DNA of 25,859 bases from Peptoniphilus sp034090345 (GTDB taxonomy: Bacteria; Bacillota; Clostridia; Tissierellales; Peptoniphilaceae), in NCBI RefSeq assembly GCF_034090345.1, contig NZ_JAXDSS010000092.1, positions 1 through 25,859 of the forward strand, written 5' to 3'. Under the pieces are notes generated by a model, which did not search any database, was not told the origin of the DNA, and saw only the letters and a list, made by a program, of their open reading frames with translations. Position numbers and translations under genes: made by a program. Shown in pieces: positions 14,801-20,620 of the stretch (position 1 is its first letter; the number at the start of each line of letters is the position of its first letter).

Positions 14801-15006
14801 ATGTACTTTATACATTAGACAGTAATGATCAGGCTACGTTAGATACAGAATTACAAGGTAAAGTTAAATTGGACAGTGATGGAAAATTTGAATTTAATAA
14901 AGATTTGGAAGTTGGAAAAACATATAAGGCAAAAGCTAGTGCTAAAGGTTATGAGACATTAGAATTTGAGATTGTTATAGAAAATGGACAACAATTGCCT
15001 AAATAG
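11806..15006 (+). CDS. Large SLH-domain surface protein, truncated by an in-frame TAG
   Basis: A 1066-residue secreted protein. Domains in order: signal peptide (1-24, ending NPVLA); three SLH domains that would anchor it to cell-wall polymers (about 30-75, 86-135 with SFTDVNVEHWANGYI, and 146-190); an InlB B-repeat-like domain (about 215-297, with FYDINKAQLYTKYVYEGD and GYKFEGW); a PKPVE tandem linker (about 302-324); two 137-residue FIVAR-like helical repeats (328-464, 465-601); a further alpha-helical, Lys/Glu-rich region (about 602-880); a PEGA-like beta domain (about 882-960); and a last beta domain ending at KGYETLEFEIVIENGQQ. AGGAGG sits before ATG. The frame stays open for 91 codons after the TAG at 15004-15006, so the gene was probably longer. 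A role in adhesion is likely by architecture only. Confidence 0.9.
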   Translation: MKKKIFTLFLTLVMMISIANPVLATETSKEQIPEKVQWLINKGWVKGRGNGLNLDKTITRAEVAKMAALISNYEKEADNAKGTQGSFTDVNVEHWANGYINVATTKGYVNGYPDKTFNPENPITNAEIITILSKLHPEWKTSLTEGKIWPTAEVNFAKTNNILKDIKNLDGKNDKNATRQDVFEMIYNLCQEKIRLTVKNAEKQLSVKESTKPSAINWWWNNGYLANREYAVRFYDINKAQLYTKYVYEGDRVSSINAPEVDGYKFEGWMDRDTGKYFEFNDRVYRDIDLIAKYSTDMAKIKPVEPKPVEPKPVEPKPVEPKPGELEKQIEEEANAQLKETIEKAKNALEENKNEPQKAAEELKKAIAKAEKVLSEGNVEAKTNETTTLNDARIKYLNIATETEKLNKLLEESLPLYQDKNVSNDFKKAYEEANKVSVNGESLEEVKEAISKLEKAIAKEKELNKQIEAEANAQLKETIEKAKKALKENKNEPAKAAEELKTAIEKAEKVLSEGNVEAKTNETTTLNDARRKYLDIATETEKLNKLLEESLPLYQDKNVSDEFTNAYKEANKVSVNGESLEEVKEAISKLEKAIAKEKAVLIVFNEVTELLEKARGLLERVKVLQPTEDPLDISDKDSYVEKQEIKDKLSSAYDNLQTNFEKFKKTRDINDVLPENSKLKEALKAFEGQIKKGQLTQEKLVQAKKELQENIDKAEKIKERFKKFNADPKVKELEKLVEEAKQILTSGKYKEILAEIFNLEKTVNIDMSTISNIEELTKKANELKDSQEGPKIRELLEKIEKSDEETRAYLDMKLLGELEDQYTAVTLKQEFNRLLTSKSATKEQAEKALLEYDDLKQEIKSKHKDLKKAYDEVLIKFFMIKYTVNTKPEDAKVEIIERETGTVINPRENKTYYLEKDRYYKLKVSKDNYITKETDINPLNEENFERTITLQELKGTLKLSDGENYTVEQQKVKIDKSKLQEKDSKYSVRLKVNSNNNDNVLYTLDSNDQATLDTELQGKVKLDSDGKFEFNKDLEVGKTYKAKASAKGYETLEFEIVIENGQQLPK
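12709..12774 (+). repeat. 15-bp tandem repeat coding PKPVE
   Basis: Four and a half nearly identical 15-bp units (CCAAAACCTGTAGAA type) encode KPVEPKPVEPKP, a rigid proline-rich linker between the SLH/InlB part and the helical repeats of the surface protein. Such repeats change length easily. Confidence 0.92.
12787..13608 (+). repeat. 411-bp intragenic tandem duplication
   Basis: Two 411-bp copies (12787-13197 and 13198-13608), each coding 137 residues, start KQIE(E/A)EANAQLKETIEKAK and end LEKAIAKEK. They are very similar in DNA, including silent positions, which indicates recent duplication or gene conversion. The few differences cluster in the middle and at the NDFKKAYEEA / DEFTNAYKEA segment. 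Confidence 0.92.
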
Positions 15007-15282
15007 TCTCGTGAAGTAGTAGTAGAATTTAAAATTCAATCAGACTTACTCAAGGGGAAATTAGAATTTGAAAACTCTTTAGAAACAATAGATGTAAATG
15101 TAAAGCAAGGACAAAATGTAACTATTCCAAAAGTTAAGTTCAAACAAACATATGGAGGGCTGGGATTTTATTATCTTGTCTGGTATAATGGAGAAGAAAA
15201 AGTGGGTGACTATAGTAATTTAACTTTTAAAGTGGATGAGAATGAAAAGGATAGAGTAATTATAGTAGGTAAAGATAGTTAA
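15007..15282 (+). pseudogene. Severed C-terminal part of the SLH surface protein
   Basis: In the same frame as the surface protein, 91 codons continue after TAG 15004-15006 to TAA 15280-15282. They give a beta-rich segment (EVVVEFKIQSDLLKGKLEF, VNVKQGQNVTIPKVKF, GFYYLVWYNGEEKVGDYSNL, RVIIVGKDS). There is no start codon or ribosome binding site of its own near its beginning. It reads as the original C-terminal domain, giving about 1158 residues in all. The gene has either suffered a recent nonsense mutation or is read through at low level. From 15283 to 15469 I see no gene. Confidence 0.8.
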
Positions 15283-15469
15283 ACAAGGTTAATAAATACT
15301 AATAAAAATAATATAATTTTAGATACAGATGAATAAGTTGATTTGTTGGGTCTGTAAATAATTTTGCGTATGGAACTTCCTGATTAGAATAAGGAAAAAT
15401 TCCTCATGATTACTATTATTTTATAAGGAGTTTTCATATACAAACTATTTTTATATAAAATAACAAAGA

Positions 15470-15495
15470 GCGAGAGTGAGTCCACCCTCGCTTTT
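15470..15495. terminator. Bidirectional terminator
   Basis: GCGAGAGTG (15470-15478) pairs with CACCCTCGC (15483-15491) with one A-C mismatch and a 4-nt loop. T-rich tails lie on both strands. It separates the SLH gene from the convergent DUF1858 gene. Confidence 0.8.
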
Positions 15496-15499
15496 ATAT

Positions 15500-15697
15500 T
15501 TAATTAGATTCTAATTTGTTGATAGCAGTAACAAGTGCATCAACATCAATGCCATGAACCATAGCTGCCTCTTCAAGTGATTCCATTTGAGAAGCAGGGC
15601 ACATTATACAACCCATTCCAAAACTCATAAGAGTTCCAATAGCTTCGGGTTTATCTTTAAGGATTTCTCCTATAATAGTATCTTTAGTAACTGTCAT
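15500..15697 (-). CDS. DUF1858 small redox-disulfide domain protein
   Basis: A 65-residue protein matching the DUF1858 pattern (hybrid-cluster-protein-associated redox disulfide domain): an N-terminal strand and helix VTKDTIIGEILKDKPEAIGTL, then FGMGCIMCPAS with a CxxC pair (Cys30, Cys33), then a helical tail SLEEAAMVHGIDVDALVTAIN. It is cytoplasmic. Its ATG overlaps the stop of the upstream exported-protein gene (ATGA), and its ribosome binding site AAGGAGG lies inside that gene's last codons, so translation is probably coupled. The partner is unknown, and no hybrid cluster protein gene is in the window. Confidence 0.92.
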   Translation of the reverse strand: MTVTKDTIIGEILKDKPEAIGTLMSFGMGCIMCPASQMESLEEAAMVHGIDVDALVTAINKLESN

Positions 15698-16608
15698 TTC
15701 AGTCCTCCTTTAACATTTATCACACTTAGACCTTTAAAAGTAGATTCACCTTCATAGTATCCAAGAGTAAGAACATAGTTAGCATTTTTATCTATACCCG
15801 TAGGTAAGTTGTTTAATTCAATATTCTTTGATTTCAAAACAAAAAATACACTCTTACCGTCTTGTTCAACTTTTACAATAGGAGTAATTTTCAGGCTACC
15901 TTTAAATTTAAGTTGAATAGGCGTAAGTAAAAGCACATTTTCCTCTGACAGGTATTCAACCTCTAAAGCGTGTTGCTGTCCATTGTCAGTTCGACCTATG
16001 ATATTTGCTTTGTCAGTAAAATCATAAACGCTGATAACATCTTTTTCTGGAGTTAAATCTTTTGTGTTAGAGGAAACAGCTGCAGTTAGGTTAACTAATT
16101 TTATTTCTTCACGAGAAGTTAGGTCCTTGGGTTCTATTTTTTCAGACCTTATCAGGACTTTACGCTCAGCTTCATTGTAATCTACAACAAATCCTAAATT
16201 TTTGCCCAAGTCTCTAAGCTTAAAGTAGTTGTTTCCGTTAATTAAGTAACCACTGTATTTTACTTTATCATTGTCAACACGAGCTTTTTGAAAAGCCGGC
16301 TGAATTTCAAGGTCTTTTACATCAGACTTTTGCAAATCTGTTGGAAGCGGTTCATATTTTGAAAATCTCTTAATCAATATGTCATTAGTGTCTTCATTAA
16401 AATTTACATCAAAGCTAACTTTAGTATCTTTTAAAATGGCGGCAATATCTCTAAGTTTAAAATAATTGCTGCCGTCAATATTATAACCTTGAACTTCAAC
16501 TTTATTGCCATCTAACAAAACAACTTGATCTGTTACGGAAGCTTCTTGTGCATAAACTACACTTGAAAGAGAAACTGCAAGTAGAGCTGATAAAATTATC
16601 TTTTTCAT
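15694..16608 (-). CDS. Exported stalk-domain protein
   Basis: A 304-residue protein with a cleavable signal peptide (MKKIILSALLAVSLSSVVYAQ). Two copies of the copper amine oxidase N-terminal-like stalk motif follow: VEVQGYNIDGSNYFKLRDIAAIL (about 30-55) and VKYSGYLINGNNYFKLRDLGKNLGF (about 113-137), each followed by the short strand pattern seen as DILIKRF and KVLIRSE. The C-terminal half (about 165-304) is beta-rich without a recognised domain. There is no lipobox and no wall-anchor motif. I chose ATG 16608 because AAGGAGGTAC lies directly before it. An upstream ATG at 16626 is too early for that site. It precedes DUF1858 in a two-gene operon. The function is unknown. Confidence 0.85.
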   Translation of the reverse strand: MKKIILSALLAVSLSSVVYAQEASVTDQVVLLDGNKVEVQGYNIDGSNYFKLRDIAAILKDTKVSFDVNFNEDTNDILIKRFSKYEPLPTDLQKSDVKDLEIQPAFQKARVDNDKVKYSGYLINGNNYFKLRDLGKNLGFVVDYNEAERKVLIRSEKIEPKDLTSREEIKLVNLTAAVSSNTKDLTPEKDVISVYDFTDKANIIGRTDNGQQHALEVEYLSEENVLLLTPIQLKFKGSLKITPIVKVEQDGKSVFFVLKSKNIELNNLPTGIDKNANYVLTLGYYEGESTFKGLSVINVKGGLK

Positions 16609-16641
16609 AAGTACCTCCTTGTTCATAATATATCACTTTAG

Positions 16642-16650
16642 ATTATACCA
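16642..16650 (-). promoter_or_regulatory. Extended -10 promoter of the stalk/DUF1858 operon
   Basis: On the minus strand the sequence reads TGGTATAAT, a TGN-extended -10, about 34 bases before the start at 16608. The -35 is weak. Confidence 0.65.
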
Positions 16651-16693
16651 TATATGAAATTGAGCATAATAGAAATAAAAACAATTTCTAACT

Positions 16694-16721
16694 TTTATAG
16701 TATAACTACTTGGGCTATAAT
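16694..16721 (+). promoter_or_regulatory. Possible upstream promoter of the gcd/gct operon
   Basis: TTTATA (16694-16699) and TATAAT (16716-16721) are spaced 16 bp apart. Transcripts from here would carry a leader of about 160 nt with a small GTTAC/GTAAC hairpin (16739-16755). I recognise no riboswitch in it. Confidence 0.45.
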
Positions 16722-16810
16722 AGATGAGGAACGATATAGTTACTTGTATTGTAACAGTAGGCTAATAAGAAAAATCTATAGTTAGAAAACCTTATTTGGG
16801 TAGGGCTTTG

Positions 16811-16839
16811 TTGATAATGTAGATTTTATTTGTTATAAT
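16811..16839 (+). promoter_or_regulatory. Main promoter of the gcd/gct operon
   Basis: TTGATA (16811-16816), a 17-bp spacer and TATAAT (16834-16839) lie 50 bases before gcdD. This is a near-consensus SigA promoter, fitting a major catabolic operon. Confidence 0.85.
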
Positions 16840-16888
16840 TACATAAAGATGGGATTAGTTCCAGTATATGGAATCGGGAGGTGTGTTT

Positions 16889-17182
16889 ATGTGGACTAGC
16901 GAAACTATGACGTTGGGAGAAGCTGCCATTTATTCTATAACAGCAATAGCGGTTGTATTTTTGGCTCTTATTTCTATAGCATTATTTGTAAAGATTATCT
17001 CAGCTGTCGTTGGCGCAGTGGTAAAAGAAGAATCTGTTACAAAACCTGCAGCAGTTCAATCCAAGCCGGTTGAACCGAAACAAGATTTAAGCGTTGTTGC
17101 AGCTATAATTGCAGCAGTATCAGAAGAAACTAAATTATCAGTAGATAAATTTAAAATAGTGTCTATTGAAGAAAAGAAATAA
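16889..17182 (+). CDS. gcdD: Glutaconyl-CoA decarboxylase delta subunit (OadG family)
   Basis: A 97-residue small membrane subunit of the sodium-pumping decarboxylase, which holds the complex together. Seen: one hydrophobic segment at about 13-43 (AIYSITAIAVVFLALISIALFVKII), a Pro/Lys linker (KPAAVQSKPVEPKQ), and a C-terminal helix AAIIAAVSEET followed by FKIVSIEEKK, as in OadG/MmdD proteins. I chose ATG 16889 because CGGGAGGTG lies seven bases before it. The in-frame ATG at 16868 lies upstream of that site. It is first in the operon, 18 bp before gcdC. A generic OadG-type gamma label would also fit. The neighbours decide glutaconyl-CoA. Confidence 0.88.
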   Translation: MWTSETMTLGEAAIYSITAIAVVFLALISIALFVKIISAVVGAVVKEESVTKPAAVQSKPVEPKQDLSVVAAIIAAVSEETKLSVDKFKIVSIEEKK

Positions 17183-17200
17183 TTAGGAGGCAAATTTAAG

Positions 17201-17617
17201 ATGAAGTATCAAGTAAAGGTAGATGGAAAAACATTTGAAGTAGAAGTAGAAAAAGTAGGCGGCGGACCAAGATCACTAAGCATGGCCGATTTCGGAGCTC
17301 CTCAAGCTCCAACAGCACCTGTTGCAGCTCCTGCAGCTCCGGCGGCACCCGCACCCGCAGCAGCACCGGCTCCGGAAGCTAAAGCAGCACCGGCAGCATC
17401 AACAGGCGGAGATGCAGTTACATCACCAATGCCGGGAACAATCCTTAAAGTAAACGTTAATGATGGAGCTTCTGTAAACGCAGGAGATGTTATAATAATT
17501 CTTGAAGCTATGAAAATGGAAAATGAAATTGTTGCAACAACTTCAGGTACAGTTTCATTAAAAGTTAAACAAGGAGAAACAGTTGATACTGATCAACTAT
17601 TGGCAGAAATAAAGTAA
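17201..17617 (+). CDS. gcdC: Glutaconyl-CoA decarboxylase gamma subunit (biotin carrier)
   Basis: A 138-residue biotinyl carrier protein that shuttles the carboxyl group from GcdA to the membrane subunit GcdB. Seen: an N-terminal strand region (MKYQVKVDGKTFEVEVEKV), a flexible Ala/Pro linker (about 33-66), then the biotinyl domain with SPMPGTILKV and the biotinylation motif EAMKMENE, Lys105 being the biotin site. The base composition of the linker is markedly GC-rich relative to the rest because of Ala and Pro codons. AGGAGG precedes ATG. The linker is short enough that the protein is close to the family's usual size. Biotin ligase is not encoded here. Confidence 0.95.
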   Translation: MKYQVKVDGKTFEVEVEKVGGGPRSLSMADFGAPQAPTAPVAAPAAPAAPAPAAAPAPEAKAAPAASTGGDAVTSPMPGTILKVNVNDGASVNAGDVIIILEAMKMENEIVATTSGTVSLKVKQGETVDTDQLLAEIK

Positions 17618-17638
17618 GATAAATAGGAGGAAACTAAA

Positions 17639-18778
17639 TTGAATTTCTTTTCAGTATTACAAGGCATCTTAGGCCAATCAGGATTTGCGTCAATGACTTG
17701 GCAAGAAGGTGTAATGTTTTTAGTATCCTTTATACTATTGTATCTTGCTATCAAAAAACAATTTGAGCCACTTCTTCTTTTACCTATTGCATTCGGTATG
17801 ATGCTTACAAACTTACCTGATGCGGGTCTTATGAGAGAAGCGACAGATCACTGGTATAATTCAGGGGTATTGAGAATAATTTACGGAGGGGTTAAATCAA
17901 ACCTATTCCCATGTCTAATATTTATGGGCGTTGGAGCGATGACTGACTTCTCGCCATTAATTGCTAATCCGGTTTCATTATTATTGGGATCGGCAGCACA
18001 AATCGGTATTTACGTTGCATTCATGATAGCTATTGCTCTAGGTTTTTCGCCTCAAGAAGCAGCATCAATCGGTATCATAGGTGGAGCAGACGGTCCGACA
18101 GCAATCTTTACAACATCACAATTAGCACCGAAATTATTAGCTCCAATAGCTGTAGCTGCATATTCATACATGGCGTTAATTCCTATAATTCAACCGCCAA
18201 TCATGAAGGCACTTACAACTAAAAAAGAAAGAGAAACTAAAATGGTTGCTCTTAGAAAAGTATCAAAAGCTGAAAAAGTAATATTCCCTGTAGTGGTGGT
18301 ATTATTTACAGCGCTTTTACTACCATCGGTAGCACCTCTTTTAGGTATGTTGATGTTAGGTAATTTATTTAAAGAATCAGGCGTAACAGCAAGACTTTCT
18401 GACACTGCTCAAAACGCATTGATGAATATAGTAACTATAATGCTTGGAACTACAGTTGGTGCAACTGCAAGTGGAGAAGCTTTCCTAAATGTTAGAACAC
18501 TTCAAATTATAGCTCTAGGGTTAATAGCTTTCTCAGCAGCGACAGTTGCCGGTGTGCTTTTTGGAAAAGTGTTATACTATGCAACAGGAGGAAAGATAAA
18601 TCCTCTTATTGGTTCAGCGGGAGTATCTGCGGTACCAATGGCAGCTAGAGTATCACAAGTTGAAGGTAGAAAATATAATCCTACAAATTTCCTATTGATG
18701 CACGCAATGGGTCCTAATGTTGCCGGAGTAATCGGTTCAGCAGTAGCTGCCGGACTATTCTTATTAGTATTTGGTTAA
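17639..18778 (+). CDS. gcdB: Glutaconyl-CoA decarboxylase beta subunit (Na+ pump)
   Basis: A 379-residue integral membrane carboxybiotin decarboxylase of the OadB/MmdB/GcdB family. It decarboxylates carboxybiotin on GcdC and exports Na+. Seen: about nine to eleven hydrophobic segments; IIGGADGPTAIF with Asp151, equivalent to the Na+/proton-binding Asp of OadB; the second-half motif GTTVGATASGEAFL (about 270-283); and GSAGVSAVPMAARVSQ near 324-339, also conserved in OadB. It uses a TTG start, with TAGGAGG well placed upstream, 21 bp after gcdC. It is followed by a 12-bp hairpin before gctA. Identification is secure. The substrate follows from the neighbouring gctAB/gcdA/hgd genes. Confidence 0.95.
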   Translation: MNFFSVLQGILGQSGFASMTWQEGVMFLVSFILLYLAIKKQFEPLLLLPIAFGMMLTNLPDAGLMREATDHWYNSGVLRIIYGGVKSNLFPCLIFMGVGAMTDFSPLIANPVSLLLGSAAQIGIYVAFMIAIALGFSPQEAASIGIIGGADGPTAIFTTSQLAPKLLAPIAVAAYSYMALIPIIQPPIMKALTTKKERETKMVALRKVSKAEKVIFPVVVVLFTALLLPSVAPLLGMLMLGNLFKESGVTARLSDTAQNALMNIVTIMLGTTVGATASGEAFLNVRTLQIIALGLIAFSAATVAGVLFGKVLYYATGGKINPLIGSAGVSAVPMAARVSQVEGRKYNPTNFLLMHAMGPNVAGVIGSAVAAGLFLLVFG

Positions 18779-18784
18779 GAATTT

Positions 18785-18811
18785 TTGAGGACCTTATTTT
18801 AAGGTTCTCAA
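18785..18811 (+). other. Intra-operon hairpin between gcdB and gctA
   Basis: A 12-bp stem (18785-18796 with 18800-18811, one G-U pair), core GACCTTA / TAAGGT, with a 3-nt loop. No U-tract follows. It may stabilise or process the mRNA, letting the membrane-pump genes and the soluble enzymes be made in different amounts. Confidence 0.65.
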
Positions 18812-18843
18812 TTGATGTGTAAATAAAAAAGGAGGAATTTACA

Positions 18844-19806
18844 TTGAGTAAAGTAATGAGTTTAAAAGATGCCGTTAGCAAATATGTAGAAGACGGCGAT
18901 GTAATCAGCTTTGGTGGATTTACAACAAACAGAAAACCTTACGCAGCTGTTTATGAAATTTTAAGACAAGGACAAAAAGAATTTATAGCTGAAGCAGGTC
19001 CTGCTGGTGGAGATTGGGACATGCTTATAGGAGAAGGAAGAGTAAAAGCTTATATCAACTGCTACACTGCTAACTCCGGTTATACAAATGTATCAAGAAG
19101 ATTTAGAAAAGCTATTGAAAAAGGTGAATTACTATTTGAAGATTATTCTCAAGATGTTGAAATGTTAAGACTGCACGCAGCATCACTTGGTCTTCCATAT
19201 CTTCCGGTAAAACTTATGATGGGTACAGACTTAGTTGATAAGTGGGGTATTTCTAAAGAAGAAAGACAAAAAATTGACAAACTTCCAAATGACAAGTTTG
19301 TATATGTGGAAAATCCGTTCACAGATGACAAAAAAGTTGTTGCAGTACCGGTACCTGTAATTGATACAGCAGTTATTCACGTACAAGTTGCATCACCGGA
19401 CGGAACTTGCAGAATTATCGGAGATGAATTCCACGACATTGACATAGCTGTAGCAGCGAGAAAAACAATTGTAACTTGTGAAGAGCTTGTAAGCAACGAA
19501 CAAATCAGACGTGACCCAACTCTTAACTCAATCCCGGGATTCTGTGTGGATGCAGTAGTTCACGTACCATACGGTGCTCACCCATCACAATGTTATGATT
19601 ACTATGATTATGATCCGGCATTCTACAAAATGTATGACAAAGTAAGTAAGACAGAAGAAGACTTCAATGCATACATGAAAGAATGGGTTTACGACATTGA
19701 AGAACATGATCAATACTTAGATAAATTAGGTGCGACAAGATTAATTAACTTACATCCTGTTCAAGGCTTTGGATATGCTACAAATGTCCTAAAGGAGGTT
19801 AAATAA
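18844..19806 (+). CDS. gctA: Glutaconate CoA-transferase subunit A
   Basis: A 320-residue alpha subunit of the class I CoA-transferase that moves CoA from acetyl-CoA (or glutaconyl-CoA) to (R)-2-hydroxyglutarate. Seen: the N-terminal ISFGGFTTNRKPYAAVYEI block and the AEAGPAGGDWDMLIGEGRVKAYI segment, typical of GctA. The length equals that of the Acidaminococcus fermentans subunit as I recall it. It has a TTG start with AAAGGAGG eight bases upstream. Its stop overlaps the gctB start by one base (TAATG), and the gctB ribosome binding site lies in its last codons, so the two subunits are translationally coupled. Confidence 0.95.
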   Translation: MSKVMSLKDAVSKYVEDGDVISFGGFTTNRKPYAAVYEILRQGQKEFIAEAGPAGGDWDMLIGEGRVKAYINCYTANSGYTNVSRRFRKAIEKGELLFEDYSQDVEMLRLHAASLGLPYLPVKLMMGTDLVDKWGISKEERQKIDKLPNDKFVYVENPFTDDKKVVAVPVPVIDTAVIHVQVASPDGTCRIIGDEFHDIDIAVAARKTIVTCEELVSNEQIRRDPTLNSIPGFCVDAVVHVPYGAHPSQCYDYYDYDPAFYKMYDKVSKTEEDFNAYMKEWVYDIEEHDQYLDKLGATRLINLHPVQGFGYATNVLKEVK

Positions 19807-20603
19807 TGGCAAGATATGATAACTATACAAACAAAGAAATGCAAGCGGTAACAATCGCTAGACAAATTAAAAACGACCAAATTGTTATAGTAGGTACAGG
19901 ACTTCCTCTAATAGGGGCTTCTGTAGCTAAAAGAGCATTCGCTCCGGAATGTCAAATAATAGTAGAAAGCGGCCTTATGGACTGTTCTCCAATCGAAGTA
20001 CCAAGATCAGTAGGGGATAACAGATTTATGGCACAATGTGCTGTTCAATGGCCAAATGTTAGATTCATAGGGTTTGAAGCTTGTGAATGGTTGCACAACA
20101 AAGAAAGAATGATAGCTTTTATCGGGGGAGCTCAAATCGACCCATATGGAAACGTAAACTCCACAGTAATCGGGGATTATAACAATCCTAAGACCAGATT
20201 TACAGGGTCAGGTGGAGCTAACGGTATTGCTTCATATGTAAACACTGTAATTATGATGCAACATGAAAAAAGAAGATTTATGGAAAAAATAGATTACATT
20301 ACATCTCCGGGTTGGATGGATGGTCCCGGTGGAAGAACTCGTGCAGGAATTCCTGAAAATGTAGGGCCTCAAATGGTTGTAACTGACAGGGGTATTTTGA
20401 AGTTTGATGAAGAAACTAAGAAAATGTATTTAGCCGGATATTATCCAACATCAAGTCCTGAAGATGTGCTTGAAAATACAGGATTTGATATAGATGTTTC
20501 TCGTGCAGTATTACTTGAAGCACCGGATGAATCAGTAATCAAGCTAATAAGAGAAGAAATTGATCCAGGCGAAGCGTTTATTAAAGTGCCTGTAGAAGAA
20601 TAA
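19806..20603 (+). CDS. gctB: Glutaconate CoA-transferase subunit B
   Basis: A 265-residue beta subunit that carries the catalytic glutamate. Counting from ATG, Glu54 falls in QIIVESGLMD, exactly the position of the active-site Glu known from Acidaminococcus fermentans. The GTGLPLIGASVAKRAF segment (30-45) and GSGGANGIASYV (about 138-149) are typical of class I CoA-transferase beta chains. It works with GctA in the cytoplasm to form 2-hydroxyglutaryl-CoA. It follows gctA with a one-base overlap and is 17 bp before gcdA. Confidence 0.96.
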   Translation: MARYDNYTNKEMQAVTIARQIKNDQIVIVGTGLPLIGASVAKRAFAPECQIIVESGLMDCSPIEVPRSVGDNRFMAQCAVQWPNVRFIGFEACEWLHNKERMIAFIGGAQIDPYGNVNSTVIGDYNNPKTRFTGSGGANGIASYVNTVIMMQHEKRRFMEKIDYITSPGWMDGPGGRTRAGIPENVGPQMVVTDRGILKFDEETKKMYLAGYYPTSSPEDVLENTGFDIDVSRAVLLEAPDESVIKLIREEIDPGEAFIKVPVEE

Positions 20604-20620
20604 ATATTGAGAGGAGATTC

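Noticed and set aside
15004..15006. TAG as recoded sense codon (pyrrolysine)
   Set aside because: No pyl genes or downstream element are seen, and the protein is a surface protein, not a methyltransferase. Nonsense mutation is simpler.
16722..16800. Lysine riboswitch-like opening (GAGGAACGATATAGTTACT)
   Set aside because: The later conserved blocks of the L-box are missing and the leader is too short for the full aptamer.
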